Source: Actinobacteria bacterium IMCC26207 (GTDB taxonomy: Bacteria > Actinomycetota > Acidimicrobiia > Acidimicrobiales > Microtrichaceae). From it: DNA of 64,000 nucleotides. Below are positions 46,101 to 52,774 of the stretch, piece by piece. A program made the position numbers and the translations under genes. The stretch is taken from contig LCZK01000008.1 in assembly GCA_001025035.1 (NCBI GenBank), positions 280,960 through 344,959 of the forward strand. The letters run 5' to 3'. The notes below the pieces were generated by a model, which made no database searches, was not told where the DNA came from, and saw nothing but the letters and a program-made list of their open reading frames with translations. Each line of letters begins with the position of its first letter. Within the stretch, counting starts at the first letter, position 1.

Positions 46101-46634
46101 CACGCCAGTGAGAGGGTCGATGCTTCCTGTTGCTGCAGCAGTGGGAAGAATTTCAACCTTGACCAGAGCTCTGGTCTGACTCGTTGGGTTCTCGGGGGTG
46201 ATCCACGAGGGTGGGAAGATCACGCCAGTAGTTGGCACGTTGACGGTTCCATTTGCAGCAATGGTTCCAGTAATAGAGACGTTGATCTTTGGCTGGAATC
46301 CAGGAGCGGCTTCATTGTCGTCAAGGTCTTTTGTTTGGCCGGCAACTGTTCCAGCCACGCACTGCGGGTCAAGTGCATCAATGCCATCGGATGGGAACGG
46401 GACCCCGCTCAGTGAAACTTGGTAGTCGTTATCAATTAGGTCGGAGCACTGCGGCAAGGGCTGCGGGGTCAGGTCGAGGTTGTACGCCCCGATCAAAATG
46501 TTGCCGCCCGTGGAGGCCAAGCTAAACGCCCCCGGGTTAAAAACCTTCTGAGCGCCAACAGTCGATGGAAGCAGCACAGCGGCCAATCCAAGTGCTCCAA
46601 CTACTGCTACCGCAACACGCCAATTTCGCCTCAT
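43107..46634 (-). CDS. Secreted Thr-rich surface protein with PKD and duplicated IPT/TIG domains
   Basis: This 1175-aa protein has a signal peptide (cut near STVGAQ). Its layout is: an N-terminal domain to about 290; PKD domain about 295-380 (YAWNFGNGQ); Thr linker 1 (381-501); IPT/TIG pair 1 (505-675); Thr linker 2 (678-786); IPT/TIG pair 2 (790-965); Thr linker 3 (966-1046); and a C-terminal beta domain. The linkers are 8- or 9-residue repeats of Ala-Pro plus Thr, separated by Val or Ile. The IPT pairs are nearly identical, so the unit of linker plus two IPT domains was recently duplicated. No LPXTG or membrane anchor is seen. Thr runs are likely glycosylated. Probably an adhesin or matrix protein. 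Confidence 0.88.
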   Translation of the reverse strand: MRRNWRVAVAVVGALGLAAVLLPSTVGAQKVFNPGAFSLASTGGNILIGAYNLDLTPQPLPQCSDLIDNDYQVSLSGVPFPSDGIDALDPQCVAGTVAGQTKDLDDNEAAPGFQPKINVSITGTIAANGTVNVPTTGVIFPPSWITPENPTSQTRALVKVEILPTAAATGSIDPLTGVMTLNVKLRAKVSGNLWGNILQSTCAIGTTAAPISVAFTSERMEAVGNNAALTGSKYNPLTGNAILINNNFAVPGASGCLVQAFPYTDVSGLLNQTLVLPSPAGSNAAVLAGKTAPVLTKGVEAKITSSGTGGRLPFTVDFSAGTSVVAKGPATYAWNFGNGQTATTADASALYTTVGSYPVSLTVTDGDGDVSTATTTVFVSPAATTTTTTSTTTTTIAPTTTTTVAPTTTTTVAPTTTTTVAPTTTTTTVAPTTTTTVAPTTTTTIAPTTTTTVAPTTTTTTIAPTTTTTTIAPTTTTTVAPTTTTTTVAPTTTTTTTTTTLPPIPAPTVSSVSPASGPVAGGTTVIISGTNLNGATAVNFGSNPAASFTVLSSTQISAVSPAGAPMCVEITVTTPGGVSATNAGDQFDYISLPVITSISPTKGLISGGTQVTITGTSLTAATSVKFGAAAATSFEVVSSTEITAISPAASAGKVDLTVTTAGGISALSAGDEFTYELPPTTTTTTSTTTTTIAPTTTTTTIAPTTTTTTIAPTTTTTTIAPTTTTTTIAPTTTTTTIAPTTTTTTIAPTTTTTTVAPTTTTTTVAPTTTTTTVAPTTTTTTTTTTVPPIPSPTVSSVSPASGPVAGGTTVIINGTNLNGATAVNFGSAPAASFTVVSSTQISAVSPAGAPMCVEITVTTPGGVSATNTGDQFDYISLPVITSISPTKGLISGGTQVTITGTSLTDATSVKFGAAAATSFEVVSSTEMTAISPSSPLTGYGKVDLTVTTAGGISAITAGDEFTYELPPTTTTTTTSTTTTTVAPTTTTTTIAPTTTTTTIAPTTTTTTIAPTTTTTTIAPTTTTTTIAPTTTTTTIAPTTTTTTTTLPATADSVSVAFSGAINYTDSGSGAGDLDVVRDSSGIKSVTGLLDIPGTAGGTARVAVSINRAWILPLWFGQISVIDAGAGVAQTTPVFGTISRGATATSATATANWFKLGAFPNLLRPYSLTWTIIDAD
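43495..45490. repeat. Three arrays of 24/27-bp coding repeats (Thr linkers)
   Basis: Arrays lie at about 43495-43735, 44275-44600 and 45130-45490. The 27-bp unit encodes Ala-Pro-Thr6-(Ile/Val); the last array also has 24-bp units (Thr5). Repeats are contiguous and in frame, with no spacers. Confidence 0.9.
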
Positions 46635-46756
46635 CGGTGATACCCCCCAGATACATCTGAACGCTGCAGCGAACAGATTGCGTAGGGATATCCTTTGTCA
46701 TTCCTGAGGGATCGTCAAGTAGTGAATTTTACCTAGTGAGAAAAATTCGCCATATC

Positions 46757-46769
46757 TCACTTTTAGTGA
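46757..46769. promoter_or_regulatory. AT-rich palindrome upstream of the surface protein gene
   Basis: TCACT-TTT-AGTGA is a perfect 5-bp inverted repeat about 120 bp upstream of the start, inside an A+T-rich block (46720-46785). It is a possible operator for this gene; no regulator identified. Confidence 0.35.
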
Positions 46770-46818
46770 AATCAGCGACACTTAGGGCGGTTCCCGTTCT
46801 GGGCGCTGCCCAAGTGGA

Positions 46819-47823
46819 TTAGACCCGTGTTTGAGGTGTCATCTTCTCGGTCAACTCAGGATCATCGATCATCACTGACTGCAAGATGGCATCTACCTTC
46901 TCGACAAGATCATCCTCGAGGGTCACTGCTAGGGCACCGACGCTGTCTTCAAGTTGCTCCGGGCGCGTTGCACCCACGATTGCAGATGCGACGTTCTGGT
47001 TTCGCAGAATCCAGGCCAACGCAAGTTGTGCCATGGAGCTGCCGGCTTCGGCTGCGAGTGGTTTGAGTAGCTGCACCTGAGTCAGCACATCATCCTCAAG
47101 GAATCGCGCTACGAAGTTGGCTCCGCCCTTCTCGTCTGTTGCGCGCGAGCCCTCCGGAACGGGAGCACCCGGCAAGTACTTCCCGGTCAGCACTCCCTGC
47201 GCTAGCGGAGACCAAACGATCTGCGAGACGCCAAGCTGCTCGCAAGCAGGCACGACTTGGCCTTCGATGACCCGCCAGAGCATCGAGTACTGCGGCTGAT
47301 TCGATACGAGTTGGATGCGCAACTCACGCGCCAATTCCACGCCCATGCGGATCTGCTCGGCGCTCCATTCGGAGACTCCGATGTACAGCACCTTGCCGGC
47401 GTGAACAAGGTCGGCAAAAGTCTCCATGGTCTCTTCTATTGGAGTCTCGTGATCAAACCGGTGAGCTTGATACAGGTCTACATAGTCAGTTCCAAGGCGA
47501 CGAAGAGAAGCATGGATCGACTCGGTGATGTGCTTGCGGGAGAGGCCCCTGTCATTCGGACCAGTGCCAGTTGGGAAATACACCTTGGTAAAAATCTCGA
47601 TGGATTCGCGACGGGTGCCGGCCAAGGCTCGGCCCAGAATCGCCTCAGCTCGAGTCCCTGCGTAGACATCGGCGGTATCAAAGGTCGTGATCCCAAGATC
47701 GAGCGCAGCTTGCACGCATGCAACTGCCGCAGGATCATCTACTTGTGAACCGTGAGTGACCCAGTTGCCATATGAGATTGCGCTGACTTTGAGTCCTGAG
47801 TTGCCAAGAAATCTAAATTCCAT
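46819..47823 (-). CDS. Aldo/keto reductase
   Basis: This 334-aa NADPH-dependent TIM-barrel oxidoreductase has the catalytic tetrad Asp49, Tyr54 (TFDTADVYAG), Lys80 (FTKVYF) and His121 (YQAHRFD). The long FPTGTGPNDRGLSRKHI segment and overall form match the potassium-channel-beta/YghZ-like branch, which often reduces small aldehydes. A single gene. The natural substrate cannot be read. Confidence 0.94.
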   Translation of the reverse strand: MEFRFLGNSGLKVSAISYGNWVTHGSQVDDPAAVACVQAALDLGITTFDTADVYAGTRAEAILGRALAGTRRESIEIFTKVYFPTGTGPNDRGLSRKHITESIHASLRRLGTDYVDLYQAHRFDHETPIEETMETFADLVHAGKVLYIGVSEWSAEQIRMGVELARELRIQLVSNQPQYSMLWRVIEGQVVPACEQLGVSQIVWSPLAQGVLTGKYLPGAPVPEGSRATDEKGGANFVARFLEDDVLTQVQLLKPLAAEAGSSMAQLALAWILRNQNVASAIVGATRPEQLEDSVGALAVTLEDDLVEKVDAILQSVMIDDPELTEKMTPQTRV

Positions 47824-47891
47824 GCGGTCAACATAGTGGGCTAATGCACCATGCTCGACGCGCTTAGCACTGGGTTGTCGGCCCGAGCTTG

Positions 47892-47919
47892 TCAGCTACC
47901 GGCAGTCAGGTACCGGCAG
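47892..47919. repeat. 14-bp tandem repeat copying the amidohydrolase stop codon
   Basis: Units tcagctaccggcag (47892) and tcaggtaccggcag (47906) differ at one base. On the minus strand each ends in TGA; the unit at 47906 carries the true stop. Confidence 0.9.
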
Positions 47920-49276
47920 CCGCTGCGAGCACCTCGACACGCAACTCAGTGAGCCCGGCGGTCACCTCGGCCTCATCGACTCGAGTTGCAACGCCATCAC
48001 GTAGGACTTCTTGGCCGGCAACCCAAACATGGCGCACATCATCTCGACCAGCCGCGTAAACAAGCGCAGAGTTTGGGTCATAGACAGGTTGAGTGTGCAC
48101 CCGGCTGAGGTCAACGCACATGAAGTCAGCCTGCTTGCCCACCTCGAGAGATCCGATTGACTCGCTCAGCCCAAGTGCTGTTGCGCCTCCGAGCGTGGCT
48201 GCACGAACTACCTGCGCGGCTGGAAGCACCGTGGCGTCGCCAGTTACTCCCTTGTGAATCAGCCCAGTCAGACGCATTACGGCAAACAAGTCCAGGTCGT
48301 TCGAGCTAGCGGGCCCGTCGGTTCCCAAACCAACAGTCACTCCAGCTGCAAGCATCTCTGGCACGCGTGCGAATCCAGATGCCAATTTTAGATTTGAGCC
48401 TGGGCAATGCGCGACTGATGTTTGCGTTGCAGCAACTCGGGCGAGTTCATCATCGCTGAGATGCACTGCATGAGCTAGGACCGTTCGATGACCGAGCAGG
48501 CCAAGATGATCCAGCAGCTCGACTGGACGCCGGCCATGCTGGGCCAGAACCGAGTCCAGTTCACCTTGGCTCTCGGCTGCATGAATGTGAATGGTTGCGT
48601 CATGGCGCTGAGCAAGCTCTGCAATGAGTTGCAGGTCGTCGGGGCTGACCAGATAGGTGGAGTGAGGCGCTACCACTGGCCGCCATCCGGGTCGTGCAGG
48701 GTTGGAGGCCAACCATTGCTCGGTCCACTCCATCTGAGCTGACCCGCCCCTCCCCTCTGGTCCAACAGAACCCAAAAAGGTGGTTCCCGTCATGACTCGC
48801 ATGCCGACACGGTCACAAGCCGCAACAACAACATCAGGGAAGTAGTACATGTCTAAGGCCGTAGTGACACCTGCGTGCACGCTCTCTAACGCCGCAGCCG
48901 CAGTTGCTACCGAAACGGATTGCTCACGCAGAACCGCCGCCTCTGCTGGCATGACTAGATCAAGGAACTGCTGCAAGTTGCGGTCGTCCGCAAGTCCACG
49001 AAACATCGTCATGCCGAGGTGCGTGTGAGCGTTCACCATCCCTGGCATGAGCACGGACTGGGCAAAGTGTTGGTGGGCGGCACCCGGATGAGCACGCAAC
49101 AAATCAACCAAGGGCCCAACAGCAATAATTACTCCCGCTTGCACTGCGATTGCCGACTCGGTGAGCACTGTGTCGTTTTGGTCCACAGTCAGAATCCACT
49201 CTGCGCTAAAAATCTCCACCGGCGAGTTCAGAGCTGATTCGCTACCACTTGTTTCAGGGTGAACGTGTGAAGTCAT
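47906..49276 (-). CDS. Amidohydrolase, TrzA/MtaD-like deaminase
   Basis: This 456-aa metal-dependent hydrolase has HxH at His84/His86 (VNAHTHLGMT). Further metal or substrate residues lie in VAPHSTYLVSPDD, IHIHAAES and GTDGPASSNDLDLF. This pattern fits the subgroup of methylthioadenosine/S-adenosylhomocysteine deaminases and chlorohydrolases (MtaD, TrzA). Deamination of a purine or triazine-like ring is likely; the exact substrate is open. The ATG start is near a short stretch shared with the divergent SnoaL-like gene. Confidence 0.9.
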   Translation of the reverse strand: MTSHVHPETSGSESALNSPVEIFSAEWILTVDQNDTVLTESAIAVQAGVIIAVGPLVDLLRAHPGAAHQHFAQSVLMPGMVNAHTHLGMTMFRGLADDRNLQQFLDLVMPAEAAVLREQSVSVATAAAALESVHAGVTTALDMYYFPDVVVAACDRVGMRVMTGTTFLGSVGPEGRGGSAQMEWTEQWLASNPARPGWRPVVAPHSTYLVSPDDLQLIAELAQRHDATIHIHAAESQGELDSVLAQHGRRPVELLDHLGLLGHRTVLAHAVHLSDDELARVAATQTSVAHCPGSNLKLASGFARVPEMLAAGVTVGLGTDGPASSNDLDLFAVMRLTGLIHKGVTGDATVLPAAQVVRAATLGGATALGLSESIGSLEVGKQADFMCVDLSRVHTQPVYDPNSALVYAAGRDDVRHVWVAGQEVLRDGVATRVDEAEVTAGLTELRVEVLAAAAGT

Positions 49277-49431
49277 AACCCGAAGGTACCGCGGGAAGGC
49301 AGATTCCCGTTCCGGCCGGAGAATGGCCTGCCGAGAATACGTGCACGCGATCGAGTCACCTAGAGCGTCGGCGATACTCTTCGGGGCGCCGATTGATTCC
49401 GTCCACCACGCAGCACCTTGTCTGGAGAACC

Positions 49432-49884
49432 ATGTCTACTGAGAACGCAGGAACACCCGCTCGACTTGAGGAGCTTGTGGAACTCACCGAAAAGTTTTGG
49501 TCCGATCTGTTCCGTCGAGACTTTGATGCAGTGGGAGCTTGGTTTAGCGCTGATGGCAATTATCGCGACATTCCAGCTCCCGAGGAAGGTGCCTTTGGCC
49601 CGGCCGAAGTTGCTGCCCGTCTGCGTCTAGGAATTGAACCGTTGGCAAATTACGAACACGTTCCAGGGTGGAACATCGTTGCTCAACGGGACACAACTAT
49701 GACCGAGCACACCGAGCGCTGGACTTGGTCCACAGGCGAGACGGTGGAGTTACCTTTTGTCTCGGTGATTGTGTTCAACGAAGAAAACCTGATTACGCGC
49801 TGGTGGGATTACTGGGACTTGGGAACGCTGATGAATGCCGCGCCCGCTGCTTGGGTCGAGCACATCATGGTGGGCTACAAGTAG
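49432..49884 (+). CDS. SnoaL-like / limonene-epoxide hydrolase fold protein
   Basis: This 150-aa NTF2-like protein starts at ATG 49432 (GGAG upstream). It shows the cone-shaped-fold pattern: N-terminal helix (LEELVELTEKFWSDLFRRDFDAV), WFSADGNYRDIPAP, then the strands TERWTWSTGE and ITRWWDYWDLGTLM. It resembles limonene-1,2-epoxide hydrolase-like proteins. The Arg-x-Asp typical of true epoxide hydrolases reads Arg-Trp-Thr here, so hydrolase activity is doubtful. Role unknown. Confidence 0.82.
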   Translation: MSTENAGTPARLEELVELTEKFWSDLFRRDFDAVGAWFSADGNYRDIPAPEEGAFGPAEVAARLRLGIEPLANYEHVPGWNIVAQRDTTMTEHTERWTWSTGETVELPFVSVIVFNEENLITRWWDYWDLGTLMNAAPAAWVEHIMVGYK

Positions 49885-49920
49885 TCGACCCGTCAGGTGC
49901 AAGCCAGTGACGCTTCGCAA

Positions 49921-50826
49921 CTACCTGGCGTCTGCGCTGGCTTTTCTTAGTTCCTCAGTCAGTGCGCTTCCAGCTAGGTAGGGCTGACCTGCCACCAAGC
50001 TGGGCGTGTGGATAGCGCTCAAGGACTTATCGAACAGTGCCTGGTCAGGGCGAGGGGGTGAAGCCTGCCCGGGCACTGCTCGAGATTCTCTGGATGATTC
50101 CTCGGGACCAAAGCCCTGAGGAATCAACAGTTCACGCAATCGGCGGCGTGCCCGATGGAGTCGACTCATGACCGTTCCGAGCGGAACCTCAATGAGTTCG
50201 GCAGCCTCTTGATACGTCAGGCCATCGATATCTACTAGCTGGACAACTTGTCGAAAGTTGAAAGGCAGGGTGACCACTGCCTGAGCGATAGCGCCTCCGA
50301 GTTCGTGATACTCGGCGCGCAACTCAACAGCGTCAGCGGAGGATGCCGGTACCAGATCGTCCGGGATCTCTGGGTCGGTCAGCAGTTGAGGCCGGCGGCG
50401 GCGGTGGCGGTTGCGCTCGGTGTTTCGAACAATGGTGAGCACCCATGCCCGCGGGTACCGCCCATCAAAGGTGCGAATTGCCTTGTAGGCGCGCAGCAGA
50501 CTCTCTTGCACCAAGTCCTCGGCATCGGCCCGGTTGTGTGTCAAGGACAGCGCAACTCGGTACATGATGTCGGATTCGGGAAGAATCAACTGCTCAAATA
50601 TCTCATCAGCTGTCTCGGCGGGAATGCTCGTGGCAGTCAGGCCAGAGGCAACTCCGCTGACCATGAGCGCTGCCAAATCTGGATGAATGCTCCCGGTTTG
50701 CTCGTCGTGTGCAGTGCGCTCTTCATGTGCAGTGCGCTCGTCGTGTGCAGCGGGCAGCGAGCCTGCGTTGTCGAGCACAGCACTAGTCGAGGCTGAAGTG
50801 AAAGAAGGATCGGAATACATGCTCAT
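49921..50826 (-). CDS. ECF sigma factor with N- and C-terminal extensions
   Basis: This 301-aa protein has sigma-70 region 2 (about 82-145; DAEDLVQESLLRAYKAI, PRAWVLTIVRN) and region 4 (about 175-235; LPFNFRQVVQLVDIDGLTYQEAAELI). This is the ECF layout. It has about 80 extra N-terminal residues, including a repeated AHDERTAHEERT run from a 21-bp DNA repeat. It also has about 65 extra C-terminal residues. No anti-sigma gene is adjacent; the extensions might replace that control. Target promoters unknown. Confidence 0.9.
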   Translation of the reverse strand: MSMYSDPSFTSASTSAVLDNAGSLPAAHDERTAHEERTAHDEQTGSIHPDLAALMVSGVASGLTATSIPAETADEIFEQLILPESDIMYRVALSLTHNRADAEDLVQESLLRAYKAIRTFDGRYPRAWVLTIVRNTERNRHRRRRPQLLTDPEIPDDLVPASSADAVELRAEYHELGGAIAQAVVTLPFNFRQVVQLVDIDGLTYQEAAELIEVPLGTVMSRLHRARRRLRELLIPQGFGPEESSRESRAVPGQASPPRPDQALFDKSLSAIHTPSLVAGQPYLAGSALTEELRKASADAR

Positions 50827-51012
50827 GGCAATCCAATCTTGAGCCCATCGTGGAGCGGGGCGGAAGCTAAGGGGGGAGAGCTTGCTTTGCTAACCAGAGA
50901 CCTTACCGGGGATCCTCAGTGACTTCAGTTTAGTTTAGTAATAATTATTTTCAATTGCCTTTTGAGTGCCAAACACAAGGGACCTAGGAGTTGCAATCCG
51001 TAGCCTCACGCT

Positions 51013-51066
51013 CTCTAGTACCTTCAAGTCCTCTAGTACGTTCAAGCCCTCTAGTTCGTTCAAGCC
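51013..51066. repeat. 18-bp direct repeat x3 upstream of aldehyde dehydrogenase
   Basis: Three contiguous units (ctctagtacgttcaagcc and variants) lie at 51013, 51031 and 51049, ending 41 bp before the GTG start. The frame is open through them, encoding Ser-Pro-Leu-Val-Arg-Ser repeats, so they could be leader coding sequence if translation begins at 50991. An array of regulator sites is the alternative. Confidence 0.8.
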
Positions 51067-51107
51067 AGTTCTTTACCCCTCATCAATCCCAGCAGAAGGA
51101 AATCCTT

Positions 51108-52571
51108 GTGAATCACTACGAACAGCTCTACATCGGCGGCGAATGGGTCAACCCAGCGGGGAGTGACCGTTTCCAAGTCATTAATCCGGCCACGGAAGAG
51201 CTGATTGGGTCAACTCCCGAAGGGTCTGTTGGCGACATCGATCGAGCGGTTGTTGCCGCAAGGGCTGCCCTGGACACAGGCGACTGGGCGGGAATGCCAG
51301 CGGCCGAGCGGGCCGACATCATGGGCCGCCTACTTGCCCTTCTTGGCGAGAAGGCCGATGACCTAGCCAACTTGATTACTGCCGAGGTGGGTTGCCCACT
51401 TCTGTTTGCTCATTTCGGCCAAGTCGGTGCAGCAAACATGGTGCTCGACTACTTCACCAACCTGACCCGCGAGTACGAGTTCGAAGAGGTTCGCCAGGAC
51501 ATGCTCGGTCCTGCCCTTGTTCGCAAAGAACCAATCGGAGTGGTCGGCGGGATCATCCCGTGGAACGTTCCCCTCTTCATCACCATGTTAAAGCTCGGCC
51601 CAACCTTGGCCTCGGGATCGACCATGGTGCTCAAGCCCGCACCCGAGACTCCGCTCTCCTCGTTCGTGCTTGCCGAGCTCGCACATGAGGCAGGCCTGCC
51701 CGCGGGCGTGCTCAACATCGTTCCCGCTGGGCGTGAGGTTGGAGAACACCTCGTCACGCATCCCGATGTTGACAAGATTTCCTTCACGGGATCCACAGTC
51801 GCGGGTCGCAAGATTGGCGCCCTCTGCGGTGAGCGACTGCGGCCCTGCACTCTGGAGTTGGGTGGCAAGTCGGCCGCAATTATTTTGGATGACGTTGACC
51901 TTGACTCAATCATTCCGGAACTGATCTCTTCGGCCACGATGAACAACGGGCAGGCCTGCGTAGGCCAGACCCGAATCCTTGCCTCGAAGAATCGCTATAG
52001 CGAAGTTGTTGAGGCAGTAACCGAAGCCATGGCTGCGCTCGTTCCAGGAGACCCGTCCGGCAACTTTGATGTCACGCTTGGACCACTCATTGCTGAGCGG
52101 CAGCGAGACCGAGTCGAGGGCTACATCGCAGCCGGCATTGCCGAAGGCGCGAGAGTCACTACAGGTGGCGGCCGACCAGCAGGCCTAGACAAGGGTTGGT
52201 TCGTCGAAGCCACGCTCTTTGCAGATGTTGACAACAGCATGAAGATCGCCCAGGAAGAAATCTTTGGGCCAGTCGTTGTCGCAATCCCCTACGAGGACGA
52301 AGCCGATGCCGTCCGAATTGCGAACGACAGCGCATACGGCCTATCCGGAACAGTGTGGACTAGCGATGTCGACAACGGGATTGACGTAGCTCGAGGCGTG
52401 CGTACTGGCAACTACACCGTGAACGGGTTCGGCATGGCCTGGGGCGCTCCGTTCGGCGGCTTCAAGCAATCAGGTGTGGGACGCGAGCTTGGCCCAGAAG
52501 GCCTCGGCGAGTTCTTGGCCTCAAAGACCATCAACCTGCCAGCAGGTACGGAGCCAACACTCAAGTACTGA
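51108..52571 (+). CDS. Aldehyde dehydrogenase (second copy in window)
   Basis: This 487-aa ALDH has Cys284 (NNGQACVGQTR), Glu250 (LELGGKS) and Asn153 (PWNVP). The start is GTG 51108, with AAGGA seven bases upstream, and the family N-terminus (HYEQLYIGGEW) begins right there. A 39-codon extension over the 18-bp repeats is possible but has no family similarity. An A+T-rich palindrome (AATAATTATT, 50940-50949) marks the likely promoter area. It differs clearly from the ALDH at 7242-8678, so the two are not a recent duplicate. Substrate unknown. Confidence 0.94.
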   Translation: MNHYEQLYIGGEWVNPAGSDRFQVINPATEELIGSTPEGSVGDIDRAVVAARAALDTGDWAGMPAAERADIMGRLLALLGEKADDLANLITAEVGCPLLFAHFGQVGAANMVLDYFTNLTREYEFEEVRQDMLGPALVRKEPIGVVGGIIPWNVPLFITMLKLGPTLASGSTMVLKPAPETPLSSFVLAELAHEAGLPAGVLNIVPAGREVGEHLVTHPDVDKISFTGSTVAGRKIGALCGERLRPCTLELGGKSAAIILDDVDLDSIIPELISSATMNNGQACVGQTRILASKNRYSEVVEAVTEAMAALVPGDPSGNFDVTLGPLIAERQRDRVEGYIAAGIAEGARVTTGGGRPAGLDKGWFVEATLFADVDNSMKIAQEEIFGPVVVAIPYEDEADAVRIANDSAYGLSGTVWTSDVDNGIDVARGVRTGNYTVNGFGMAWGAPFGGFKQSGVGRELGPEGLGEFLASKTINLPAGTEPTLKY

Positions 52572-52669
52572 TCAAGCTCATAGGGCGGGTCGAGTCTGCA
52601 GTACGGGCAAGCCAGCAGTACGGGGCAAGCCAGGTGTCGTGGTCGGGCCCGCAGTACTGATCAATCTCA
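52564..52669. repeat. Duplicated end-of-gene sequence after aldehyde dehydrogenase
   Basis: agtactgatcaagctca (52564-52580) spans the stop codon. A copy with one mismatch lies at 52653-52669. Between them, gcagtacgggcaagcca repeats in tandem at 52598 and 52615. Confidence 0.8.
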
Positions 52670-52678
52670 AAAAAGGGC

Positions 52679-52723
52679 ATTGGGTTGCAGAGTGAGCGCA
52701 ATGTGCTCCCCCTGCAACCCAAT
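52679..52723. terminator. Bidirectional terminator
   Basis: A perfect 12-bp stem (attgggttgcag / ctgcaacccaat) is flanked by A6 on the left and T5 on the right. It can therefore end transcription from both convergent genes, the aldehyde dehydrogenase and the glycine-rich lipoprotein. Confidence 0.88.
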
Positions 52724-52774
52724 AGCATTTTTGGAGCCCGCAGAACTGGGCCACCAGACTTAAGGCCAGTAGAT

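Noticed and set aside
50929..50960. Iron-regulator (Fur/IdeR) box near AATAATTATT
   Set aside because: The match to either consensus is too weak; the A+T richness more simply marks a promoter.
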